Shown: one piece after another, positions 6,160 to 13,287 of the stretch | Numbering within the stretch: the stretch's first letter is position 1 | Layout of the letters: each line of letters opens with the position of its first letter | NCBI GenBank assembly: GCA_947623975.1 | Contig: CANQHY010000022.1 | Location: 1 to 15,459, forward strand | From: an uncultured Bacilli bacterium | GTDB lineage: Bacteria > Bacillota_I > Bacilli_A > RF39 > UBA660 | Length of the DNA: 15,459 nucleotides | Reading direction: 5' to 3' | Notes under the pieces: generated by a model | The model's database searches: none | What the model was told of the DNA's origin: nothing | Seen by the model: only the letters and a program-made list of their open reading frames with translations | Translations under genes and position numbers: made by a program

Positions 6160-6621
6160 TTATCTTCCATGACCTCTACTTATCTTATTGGTTTCGCTTT
6201 TAACATTAGACATTTCAAGTCGTAATTTTAGTTCATCTTCTAAAATCTCTATTTTTTTATTCATTAAATCCATTTTTTCTTCTTCTATGTACTTTTTGTA
6301 TTTATTAAAAAGTTCCATTCTAAGTTTGTTTAATTCATTCAAAACTATACGATAGCCTTCACCAGAGTCATCATTGTCTTCTTCGCAGACAAATGCCATC
6401 ATCGTAATAATTTTTTCAAACTTAGCGTTTATTTTTTTCATAGCTATTTTTTCAATAAAGCTTGGTTTTACAATTATCATTCTAGTTATATCAATAGCAT
6501 CTTCAAAATGAGCATTATTTTTTGCTTTTAAATTATAACCTTTTATTTTTTCATAATCAAAATACCTAATCTCCTTAGTATCTTTATCTTTTACTATTAA
6601 AAATTTAGGATTATCTTTCAT
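6160..6621 (-). CDS. Conserved-looking hypothetical protein after trmD
   Basis: The 153-residue product is not recognised. The N-terminus (FLIVKDKDTKEIRYFDYEKI) looks like a short beta-rich region. The centre is Lys/Ile-rich with an acidic break at EEDNDDSGEG (80-89). The last 65 residues form long charged helices with coiled-coil character (about 92-140). There is no signal peptide or membrane helix, so it is probably cytoplasmic. It starts eight bases after trmD, and its AGGTGG site overlaps the trmD stop, so it is translated as the last gene of that operon. It sits where rplS is found in many related genomes. Confidence 0.75.
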   Translation of the reverse strand: MKDNPKFLIVKDKDTKEIRYFDYEKIKGYNLKAKNNAHFEDAIDITRMIIVKPSFIEKIAMKKINAKFEKIITMMAFVCEEDNDDSGEGYRIVLNELNKLRMELFNKYKKYIEEEKMDLMNKKIEILEDELKLRLEMSNVKSETNKISRGHGR

Positions 6622-6629
6622 AAAACCAC

Positions 6630-7301
6630 CTACTTTTCCAATAAATCAGGTCTTACTCTACTTGTTTTCTCAATACTTTCCTTTTTTCTATATTCTTCTA
6701 TTTCTTTATGATTTCCGCCAACTAACACATCAGGAACTTTCATTCCTCTAAAATCTCTTGGTTTTGTGTATGTTGGATAGTCTAATAAATTAGTATTAGG
6801 ATTAAAAGAATCGTTTATATGACTACTAGGATCAATTACACCATCTATTAATCTTACTATACTATCGGCAATAACCATGCTAGGAATTTCTCCTCCAGTT
6901 AAAATATAATCACCAATACTAAGCTCTAAATCCACTATATTTCTTATTCTATCATCAAATCCCTCATAATGACCACAAATAATTATTAAATGTTTATATT
7001 TTTTTAATTCATAGGCTTCTCTTTGATTATATTTTTTTCCATCAGGTGTTAGTAAAATAACTTTAGTATCATCTTTTTTTAAATCCATTACAGCATCGTA
7101 TATAGGTTGAACCATAAGTACCATACCGCTACCACCACCATAAGGCGTATCATCTACTTTTTTGTGTGGATCAGTACTGTAATCTCTAAAATTAACAATA
7201 TTGATTTCAACTAATTTTTTTTCAATTGCTCTTTTAATAATAGAACATGAAAGGAAACCTTCAAACATTTCTGGAAAAAGAGTCAAAATATCTATTCTCA
7301 C
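6630..7301 (-). CDS. trmD: tRNA (guanine37-N1)-methyltransferase
   Basis: TrmD methylates G37 of tRNAs that read CUN, CCN and CGG codons, preventing frameshifts; it uses S-adenosylmethionine bound in a SPOUT trefoil knot. The 223-residue product carries LTLFPEMF at the N-terminus, YGGGSGMVL (54-62), LLTPDGKKYNQ (83-93), ICGHYEGFDDRI (108-119), LSIGDYILTGGE (127-138) and YPTYTKPRDFRGMKVPDVL (175-193). It is slightly short for the family because the C-terminal helix is trimmed. The start is GTG at 7301, overlapping the rimM stop by one base (TAGTG), with GAGGGG about ten bases upstream. In related genomes rplS usually follows directly, but here an unknown gene and the WXG/sortase cassette intervene. 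Confidence 0.97.
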   Translation of the reverse strand: MRIDILTLFPEMFEGFLSCSIIKRAIEKKLVEINIVNFRDYSTDPHKKVDDTPYGGGSGMVLMVQPIYDAVMDLKKDDTKVILLTPDGKKYNQREAYELKKYKHLIIICGHYEGFDDRIRNIVDLELSIGDYILTGGEIPSMVIADSIVRLIDGVIDPSSHINDSFNPNTNLLDYPTYTKPRDFRGMKVPDVLVGGNHKEIEEYRKKESIEKTSRVRPDLLEK

Positions 7302-7801
7302 TAAATCATCCCCTCGACAAGTTCAAGTTCTATAATTTTATTAGCCAAATCTACTTTTCGTATAAAATTATTATGATAAGGAATTAATATTCTCTGATTA
7401 TTTATTAAAGCCTCAATAACCTTGTTATCTTTACCTACCTTTTTAATAGCTAAAACTTTGCCTACTTCTTTATTATCTAGAATTATATTCAAATCAACTA
7501 GATCACTTTCTAAGTATTCATTAGCCGTTAATGACAAATCAAATTTCTTAACATAAACATTACAATTTAAATATTTAAGGACCTCGTTAATATTGTTATA
7601 TCCTTTTAAAGTTATCATATCAAATATTTTATGATGTCTATAACTTTCTATTATTTCTTCTTCGTGATTTTCTCCAATATAAATTTTTCTATTTGCAAGA
7701 AAGACTCTATCTTTGTATTTAAAATCACTCAAAAGTCTAAGTTCTCCTTTTATGCCATGAGTATTAACAATTTTTCCGATATAAACATAATCTTCTTCCA
7801 T
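7301..7801 (-). CDS. rimM: Ribosome maturation factor RimM
   Basis: RimM binds S19 in the 30S head and helps late 16S rRNA processing. The 166-residue product has the N-terminal RimM barrel, opening with YIGKIVNTHGIKGELRL (7-23), and the C-terminal PRC-barrel (about 95-165), ending ELVEGMI. AGGAGA lies eight bases before the ATG. It overlaps trmD by one base at its 3' end and follows the rRNA methyltransferase gene by 26 bases, so all appear to be one unit. The usual neighbours rpsP and the KH-domain gene are absent upstream. Confidence 0.95.
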   Translation of the reverse strand: MEEDYVYIGKIVNTHGIKGELRLLSDFKYKDRVFLANRKIYIGENHEEEIIESYRHHKIFDMITLKGYNNINEVLKYLNCNVYVKKFDLSLTANEYLESDLVDLNIILDNKEVGKVLAIKKVGKDNKVIEALINNQRILIPYHNNFIRKVDLANKIIELELVEGMI

Positions 7802-7827
7802 AATTTTTCTCCTGACTATCTTTAGTT

Positions 7828-8559
7828 TTATTTATTGAGTTCATAGAGTATTATACTAGTAGCCACTCCCACATTTAAGCTTTCAACTTCCTCATTCATA
7901 TCTATGTATAAGTATTCATCACACATATCTAGAATTTTTTCTCTAACACCATTTCCCTCATTTCCCATAATAAGAGCATATCTCTTCTTATCCTTTTCCT
8001 TCAAGCATCCTACATCCATCCCATAATCTACTCTAGTGCCATATATAGGAATCTCTTTTTCTTTTAATTTTTTTATAATATCTTCCAAGGAAGAGGTAAC
8101 AATATTTATATGAAATAACATTCCTTGAGTTGCTCTTATTACCTTAGGATTATATAAATCAACAGTATCAGGGCTTAACACTATGGTATCGACATTAAAG
8201 GCTTTAGCACTCCTTATTATCGTACCAAGATTTCCTGGGTCTTGTATTCCGTCTAATAACAAGATCTTATCACCTACTACTGTTGACTCTTTAATTTCAC
8301 ATAAAGCCATAACATCGCTAGGAGAATCCATTTCACTTATTTTATTAATTATTTCATAAGTTACATAAACCGTAGGTAAATCAAGCGGTAAAACAGAATC
8401 TTTTTCTAAAATTAATTCTTTTATAATATTTTTCTTGTAGGCTTCCAAAACTAAATGCCTTCCTTCGACAATAAAGGTGTTAGTTTTTTTTCGATATTTT
8501 CTATCTTTTAATTTTATATAGCCTTTTATTCTCTCATTATCCAAACTAGTTATTAACAT
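7828..8559 (-). CDS. SpoU/TrmH-family rRNA 2'-O-methyltransferase (YsgA/RlmB-like)
   Basis: SPOUT enzyme likely to methylate a ribose 2'-OH in 23S rRNA. The 243-residue product has an N-terminal substrate-binding domain (about 1-90) with RKYRKKTNTFIVEG, then the SpoU fold. Motif 1 is DGIQDPGNLGTIIRSAKAF (103-121), motif 2 is IMGNEGNG (197-204), and motif 3 is ESLNVGVATSIILYEL (226-241), which form the knotted SAM site. The start is the ATG at 8559, which aligns with the family N-terminus. A TTG at 8595 would add 12 hydrophobic residues encoded by a palindrome. In Bacillus the homologue ysgA lies beside sspI and pheS-pheT, and the same grouping occurs here. The exact rRNA target cannot be told from sequence. 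Confidence 0.93.
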   Translation of the reverse strand: MLITSLDNERIKGYIKLKDRKYRKKTNTFIVEGRHLVLEAYKKNIIKELILEKDSVLPLDLPTVYVTYEIINKISEMDSPSDVMALCEIKESTVVGDKILLLDGIQDPGNLGTIIRSAKAFNVDTIVLSPDTVDLYNPKVIRATQGMLFHINIVTSSLEDIIKKLKEKEIPIYGTRVDYGMDVGCLKEKDKKRYALIMGNEGNGVREKILDMCDEYLYIDMNEEVESLNVGVATSIILYELNK

Positions 8560-8570
8560 AAAAACACCAA

Positions 8571-8593
8571 GATAATTATATAATATAATTATC
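8571..8593. repeat. Perfect 23-base AT palindrome between the YgjP-like and SpoU genes
   Basis: Arms GATAATTATAT and ATATAATTATC flank a single central A. It begins at the TGA stop of the metalloprotease gene and ends 11 bases before the methyltransferase ATG. It can form a stem next to the weak SpoU ribosome binding site (GGTG). Function is unknown. Confidence 0.7.
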
Positions 8594-9236
8594 AATCTTT
8601 CATTATTTTTCTTATTTCTTTATAATTATTACAATTTTCTTCGACAAGATTCCAAAAATCTTTAGAATGGTTAGGATGAATTAAATGCGAAAACTCATGC
8701 ATTATAACATAATCAATACAATAGATAGGCCATTTTATAAGTTCTAGGTTAAGAGTAACTCTTTTACTTTTAACATTGCAAACTCCCCATCTTGTAGTCA
8801 TTTTTCTAATCGTCAGACTAGGATAAGGAATCTTTCTAGTGAAATTTTTATAACACAAATCAAACCTTTCTTTAAATACAGTGTTAGCTTCCTTTTTATA
8901 CCATTTATCTATTTCTTTTGGCTCAATATATTTGTTTACAAAAACTTTATTTTCACCAAGTGCTATACCATCGCTGCTAGTTCTAATAACATCGTATACT
9001 TTGCCTAAATAAGTAAATTCTTCTTTTCTTTTAACTCTATTAGTAGCTTTTTCAATCATCTTAATAATTGAATTTTTATTATTAATTATCGTTTTTTCTA
9101 TTTCTTTATCAGTAACAAAAGTATTAGTAGTGACATATATTTTTAAATCGTCTTTTACACGCAGATAAGTATTTCTATTTCCAAGTTTTCTTTTTATCTC
9201 GACATCATATGTTTTATCGTTTATTTTTAATTGCAT
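8592..9236 (-). CDS. YgjP/DUF45-type zinc metallopeptidase
   Basis: The 214-residue product has the YgjP/DUF45 arrangement: an N-terminal beta region with RNTYLRV (21-27), then RKMTTRWGVCNVKSKRVTLN (144-163), and the zinc site HEFSH (180-184) with a third ligand His190 in HPNHSKDFW. Glu181 would be the catalytic base. Family members are M48-like putative metallopeptidases of uncertain substrate. There is no signal peptide, so it is cytoplasmic. It is the first gene of the unit continuing through the SpoU methyltransferase, rimM and trmD, and starts from an extended -10 promoter divergent to sspI. It ends in TGA. Confidence 0.92.
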   Translation of the reverse strand: MQLKINDKTYDVEIKRKLGNRNTYLRVKDDLKIYVTTNTFVTDKEIEKTIINNKNSIIKMIEKATNRVKRKEEFTYLGKVYDVIRTSSDGIALGENKVFVNKYIEPKEIDKWYKKEANTVFKERFDLCYKNFTRKIPYPSLTIRKMTTRWGVCNVKSKRVTLNLELIKWPIYCIDYVIMHEFSHLIHPNHSKDFWNLVEENCNNYKEIRKIMKD

Positions 9237-9268
9237 TTCCTCACCTACTTGCTACTAATATTAAGAAT

Positions 9269-9297
9269 ATTATAACACACTTTGTATATTTTTTTAA
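9269..9297 (-). promoter_or_regulatory. Promoter for the YgjP-spoU-rimM-trmD unit
   Basis: TATAAT (9274-9269) is preceded by TGT, an extended -10. TTAAAA (9297-9292) lies 17 bases upstream, a four-of-six -35 match. It lies in the 86-base gap shared with the divergent sspI gene. Confidence 0.6.
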
Positions 9298-9322
9298 TTA
9301 TTGTAGACAATATTTGTAGGAG

Positions 9323-9547
9323 ATGATTATTATTAATACTGATATTAGAAATTATATTATAAACAACTTTAAAAACGATAAGAAAGAAACACTTAGAAAT
9401 GCTATTGAAGAAAGTGTTAAAGAAAAAGATGAAATAACTCTTCCCGGCATGGGCGTTTTCTTAGAGATAATATGGACTGATGCTAAGGACGAACTAAAAG
9501 AAGAATTGCTTGATATAATAATGCAAAGATTAAAAAAAGAAAAATAG
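9323..9547 (+). CDS. sspI: Small acid-soluble spore protein SspI
   Basis: SspI-type proteins are minor small acid-soluble proteins of the spore core, made in the forespore. The 74-residue product has the family pattern: an N-terminal IRNYIINNF region, a central helix, LPGMGVFLEIIW (40-51, compare LPGLGVLFEVIW in Bacillus), then an acidic-basic helical tail. It is the only plus-strand gene, lying between a ysgA-like methyltransferase and pheS-pheT as in Bacillus. The ATG at 9323 directly abuts AGGAG, which is too close. An AUU codon at 9329 or 9332 has normal spacing, and the latter matches the family N-terminus, so the true start is uncertain. I could not see a convincing sigma-G promoter. 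Confidence 0.88.
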   Translation: MIIINTDIRNYIINNFKNDKKETLRNAIEESVKEKDEITLPGMGVFLEIIWTDAKDELKEELLDIIMQRLKKEK

Positions 9548-9565
9548 GTGCTAACAACCTATTTT
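9541..9565. terminator. Bidirectional terminator shared by sspI and pheT
   Basis: Nine-base-pair stem AAAATAGGT / ACCTATTTT with a seven-base loop, T-rich on the exit side in both directions. The sspI stop (9545-9547) lies in one arm and the pheT stop (9564-9566) begins in the other, so the two convergent genes end within a single hairpin. Confidence 0.8.
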
Positions 9566-11942
9566 ATTTATCTCTTAATGAAGCATTATTTTTCTTAATT
9601 ACTTCATTAATTATTTTATTAAATATTTCCATTACTTCTTCTTCGGTTAAAGTTCTTGTCGGATCGCTAAATGTTAGCGAATAAGCAATTGACTTTTTAG
9701 AAGAATCTAAGTTTTCGCCCTTGTATAAGTCAAATACATCGATATTAGTAAGAAGCTTTCCACCAGCTTTTTTAATTGTATCAACAATTTCTCTAGATGT
9801 CGTATCATCATCCACAACAAAAGCTAAATCTTTAACAATCGATGGATATTTAGATATCTCTTTGAATTTAATGGGTCTTACTTTTTTATTCATTAATTTA
9901 TTCATGCTAATTTCAAAAACATAAATCTCATCTTTTATTACTTTAGGATGAATTCTTCCCATATAACCAATAGCCTCTTGATCCAATAATATTTCACAAG
10001 AAACATATGGATGCATATCATCGATTTCCTTTTCTTTTAATTGATAGCGGTTATTAAAACCAAGATAATTTAATAAGTTTTCTAAAATACCTTTAATAAG
10101 ATAAAAATCAACCTTTAACTTACTTTCATTCCAATTACTAGAAATGTAATTACCCTTCATTAAAACAGCAATTTTAGTCTCTTCTTTATCCATATCATAA
10201 TAAGTATTAGCAATTTCATAAAGTAAGATATCTTTTACTCCTCTAGATTTATTATAATCGTAGACTTTTAATAAAGATGGTATTAAAGTTTGTCTTACTA
10301 TTTTTTTATCACTACTAAGAGGCTTTAAAACCTCGATTTTATCTTTTCTATCATATTTAAATAAATTATCTTCTTCAGAACTTACCAAAGTATAAGTACG
10401 ACATTCATTTAAACCTAGGCTTCTCAATCTTTTAGATATTAATTTACGATATCTTACACTATCAGCATACTCACCTTTTTTAGATTCTACAATAGGAAGG
10501 CGTGATATGATCTTATCATAACCGTATAAACGACCAATCTCTTCTATTAAATCCTGCTTGTGAGCCTCAACATCTAGTCTTCTATTGGGAATTTCTACGG
10601 TATAGATATCATCTTTAACACTATAAGGAAATCCTAAATTATCAAGACTTTTTTTAACATCAAGAGAATTCATCGTAAGACCTAACACCGTGTTAATATC
10701 CGAAAGACTTACGGTAGCAGTTTTTTTAGTCTTTTTAATATTATCATACGTTACAGTATCGGATAATACTTTACCATCAGCATACTTTTCTAATAAATGA
10801 CACGCCCTTTCAATAGCCATGTTGCAATATTCATAGTTAAGTCCGCGTTCGTATCTTAAAGAGGCCTCGCTTCTTAAATCAAGTCTTAATGATGTGTATC
10901 TCACATTATACGAATTAAAAATTGCACTTTCGATTAATATGTTTTTGGTAGTTGAGTCCACCTCGGTATTTTCTCCGCCCATTACCCCTGCTATACAAAC
11001 AGGTTTACTACCATCAGTAATGACGATATCATCTTTGGTGAGCATTCGTCTTTTTTTATCGAGAGTAATTATCTCTTCATTATCTTCAGCCATTCTAACA
11101 CTAATTTTATCACCAAGCTTATCTTTATCAAAAAAATGAAGAGGTTGCCCATATTCTAGCATTACATAATTAGATATGTCGACAACGTTATTAATAGGTC
11201 GCATTCCTGAAGCGATAAGTCTATTTTTTATAAAATCAGGTGATTCTTTTATAACGACATCTTTTACCATTTTAGCATTATACATAAGACAGTTTGGCGT
11301 ATTTATTTCAAGGCTAAAATGTTTTTGTACAGAATCTTCTATAGGATGCGTCTTACTAGAAGGCAATTTAACTTTTCGTCCCGTCACGCTTGCTACTTCG
11401 TAGGCAAAGCCAATATGATTAGTACAATCAATATTTCGATTTGGATTTAAATCTAACTCATAAATAGTATCATCAAGTCCTAAATATTTAACAGCATCAC
11501 AGCCAACAGGAGCATCATCTGGCAAAATGTATATTCCTTTTGCCCTAGTCTCAGCTGATTCTTCCTCAAGTCCCAACTCAGAAAGAGAGCAAATCATTCC
11601 CTTTGATTCTACTCCACGAATAACACTAGGTTTAATTTCTACTCCACCAGGCAATATTGCACCAGGAAGACTTACAATTACTTTTATTCCAGCACGAACA
11701 TTAGAAGCGCCACAAACAATCTGTCTTTCTTCGTCTTTGGTATCGACAATACAAATGTGTAAGTGATCAGAATCAGGATGCTCTTCACAAGTTTTGACCT
11801 CGCCAATAACTAAATTGTTAAGCTCGTGACTTACAACTCTTTCGACATTTACTCCTGAATCAGTAATTTTATTAGCAAGGCTTTTTAAATCAATTCCCGA
11901 AAGGTCAATATAATCTTTGACCCAATTCATACTTATAGCCAT
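9564..11942 (-). CDS. pheT: Phenylalanyl-tRNA synthetase beta subunit
   Basis: With PheS this forms the alpha2-beta2 enzyme that charges tRNA-Phe; the beta subunit binds tRNA and edits mischarged Tyr. The 792-residue product has domains in the usual order. These are an N-terminal MNWVKDYIDL, the EMAP-like tRNA-binding domain (about 33-145, with VIGEVKTCEEHPDSDHL), the B3/B4 editing region (about 205-395, with RPINNVVDISNYVMLEYGQP), B5 (about 408-478, ending in IGRLYGYDKI), the class II-like core, and the FDX-ACB anticodon-binding domain (about 692-790). The start is the ATG at 11942, one base after the pheS stop and 11 bases after AAAGGA. A TTG at 11966 has no binding site. Length is near the roughly 800 usual for the family. 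Confidence 0.97.
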   Translation of the reverse strand: MAISMNWVKDYIDLSGIDLKSLANKITDSGVNVERVVSHELNNLVIGEVKTCEEHPDSDHLHICIVDTKDEERQIVCGASNVRAGIKVIVSLPGAILPGGVEIKPSVIRGVESKGMICSLSELGLEEESAETRAKGIYILPDDAPVGCDAVKYLGLDDTIYELDLNPNRNIDCTNHIGFAYEVASVTGRKVKLPSSKTHPIEDSVQKHFSLEINTPNCLMYNAKMVKDVVIKESPDFIKNRLIASGMRPINNVVDISNYVMLEYGQPLHFFDKDKLGDKISVRMAEDNEEIITLDKKRRMLTKDDIVITDGSKPVCIAGVMGGENTEVDSTTKNILIESAIFNSYNVRYTSLRLDLRSEASLRYERGLNYEYCNMAIERACHLLEKYADGKVLSDTVTYDNIKKTKKTATVSLSDINTVLGLTMNSLDVKKSLDNLGFPYSVKDDIYTVEIPNRRLDVEAHKQDLIEEIGRLYGYDKIISRLPIVESKKGEYADSVRYRKLISKRLRSLGLNECRTYTLVSSEEDNLFKYDRKDKIEVLKPLSSDKKIVRQTLIPSLLKVYDYNKSRGVKDILLYEIANTYYDMDKEETKIAVLMKGNYISSNWNESKLKVDFYLIKGILENLLNYLGFNNRYQLKEKEIDDMHPYVSCEILLDQEAIGYMGRIHPKVIKDEIYVFEISMNKLMNKKVRPIKFKEISKYPSIVKDLAFVVDDDTTSREIVDTIKKAGGKLLTNIDVFDLYKGENLDSSKKSIAYSLTFSDPTRTLTEEEVMEIFNKIINEVIKKNNASLRDK

Positions 11943-11943
11943 A

Positions 11944-12996
11944 TTAGTCGTTATCCTTTCTATCAAAGTTATCTTTTATTCTTAAATCATTTGTATAAAA
12001 TGTCCTGATATCACTAATTCCATATTTTAGCATTGCTAGTCGTTCTGCTCCAAATCCAAAAGCAAATCCTGACCAAACAGTAGAATCGTAACCACAATTG
12101 TCTAAAACATTGTGATTGACAATCCCTGCTCCTCCAACTGTTATCCAACCAGTACCTTTACAAATACTACAACCTTTTCCTTCACAATTAAAACAAGAAA
12201 TATCGAGTTCTACCGAAGGTTCTGTAAAAGGATAAAAGCTAGGACGAAATCTAGTTTTTCTTTCTTCGCCAAAGAACTTTTTAGCAACTACATCAAAAGT
12301 TCCTTTTAAATCAGCTAAAGAAACATTCTTATCGACAAGAAGACCTTCAATTTGAGTAAACTGATGAGAATGGGTAGCATCATCATCATCTCGCCTGTAA
12401 GTCTTGCCAGGGCAAATTACACGTAATGGTGTTTTATCTTTATTTTTCAACATTGTCCTAATTTGAACAGGAGATGTCTGACTCCTTAAAAGTAAAGTAG
12501 ACTCATAAGTATAAAAAGTATCCTGAGCATCACGAGCAGGATGTCCTTTTGGTAAATTTAAAAGTTCAAAATTATATAAATCTTTTTCAACCTCTGGCCC
12601 TTCAACTACATCATAGCCCATAGAAACGAATAACTCTTCCATCTCTTCAATAAGTTTTTCTAGAATGTTTGCACTACCAACACTAATTTTTGTACTTGGA
12701 AGTGTTATATCTATCTTTTCACTTGCTATTTTTTTTTCTAATTCTTTGTTCTTTAAAGCTTCTTCACATTCAGAAAAAATTGCATCAACCCTACTCTTTA
12801 ACTCATTAGAAATCCTTCCTATTTCTTTTTTTTCTTCGATAGAAAGATTTGCCATATCATGGGTAAGTTCTGTTACACAACCTTTTTTACCAAGATATTT
12901 TACTTTTAAATTAGATAAATCATTAGTACTCTGCACACTTTTTATTTCTTTATCAAGATTTTCTCTAATTAATTTTACTTTTTCTTCAATATCCAT
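11944..12996 (-). CDS. pheS: Phenylalanyl-tRNA synthetase alpha subunit
   Basis: This is the catalytic subunit of class II PheRS. The 350-residue product has an N-terminal coiled-coil (about 1-95), class II motif 1 around MGYDVVEGPEVE, LRSQTSPVQIRTM (170-182), motif 2 CPGKTYRRDDDDATHSHQFT (195-214), FYPFTEPSVELD (254-265), a four-Cys cluster (C268, C271, C276, C279) and motif 3 SGFAFGFGAERLAMLKYGI (309-327). One oddity: the His-Pro-Leu/Ile-Thr stretch that usually precedes motif 1 is replaced by SANILEKL (108-115). AAAGGAG precedes the ATG by six bases, just after the T-box terminator's T run. Expression is set by the T-box leader, so uncharged tRNA-Phe should raise it. Confidence 0.97.
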   Translation of the reverse strand: MDIEEKVKLIRENLDKEIKSVQSTNDLSNLKVKYLGKKGCVTELTHDMANLSIEEKKEIGRISNELKSRVDAIFSECEEALKNKELEKKIASEKIDITLPSTKISVGSANILEKLIEEMEELFVSMGYDVVEGPEVEKDLYNFELLNLPKGHPARDAQDTFYTYESTLLLRSQTSPVQIRTMLKNKDKTPLRVICPGKTYRRDDDDATHSHQFTQIEGLLVDKNVSLADLKGTFDVVAKKFFGEERKTRFRPSFYPFTEPSVELDISCFNCEGKGCSICKGTGWITVGGAGIVNHNVLDNCGYDSTVWSGFAFGFGAERLAMLKYGISDIRTFYTNDLRIKDNFDRKDND

Positions 12997-13010
12997 AATG
13001 TTCTCCTTTC

Positions 13011-13045
13011 AAAATAAAAAGCATTAAGTCCAAAGGACGAAATGC
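13011..13045 (-). terminator. T-box regulated terminator before pheS
   Basis: GCATT and AATGC enclose an inner GTCC/GGAC pair (13021-13045), followed by TTTTTATTTT on the minus strand. The pheS ribosome binding site begins immediately after the T run. Confidence 0.9.
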
Positions 13046-13230
13046 TTCGTGGTACCACCTTATTTTAGTAGATATTCTACCCTCAAATCCATAACGGGGA
13101 TTATCCGTTTACTATTAATAAAAGCCTATAGAGCGAATTCATAAAAATTACCTACTGTTTTACACCAACAACAGCTCTCTAAAAGGTAGATTATTTATTA
13201 CTACTCTCTAATCAAAGCATTTAAAATATA
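13011..13230 (-). promoter_or_regulatory. T-box riboswitch, Phe specifier, controlling pheS-pheT
   Basis: The leader contains the T-box sequence AAGGTGGTACCACG (13061-13048), which pairs with the free NCCA end of uncharged tRNA. Stem I features lie upstream: AGAGAG elements and a GUUGGUG distal-loop element, then GAATTCGCTCT, in which UUC (13137-13135) is the Phe specifier codon. This agrees with the genes downstream. A terminator at 13011-13045 competes with the antiterminator formed when the tRNA is uncharged. The start is placed a few bases after the -10 box and is approximate. Confidence 0.93.
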
Positions 13231-13236
13231 TACCTG

Positions 13237-13264
13237 ATTATAGCATATTGATTTTATTTTGCAA
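13237..13264 (-). promoter_or_regulatory. Promoter for the T-box leader and pheS-pheT
   Basis: TTGCAA (13264-13259) and TATAAT (13242-13237) are 16 bases apart, with TGC directly before the -10 (extended -10). A second TTGCAA at 13271-13276 lies 12 bases away. The two copies can pair as TTTGCAA / TTGCAAA around six bases, overlapping the -35. Confidence 0.75.
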
Positions 13265-13287
13265 GACAAATTGCAAATTATTCTCTA

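Noticed and set aside
1613..6160. Insertion sequence or integrase explaining the cassette
   Set aside because: No transposase, integrase, tRNA gene or terminal repeats were found at either boundary.
9237..9322. Sigma-G promoter for sspI
   Set aside because: Expected for a forespore gene, but I could not find a convincing -35/-10 pair at the right spacing in the 86-base gap.
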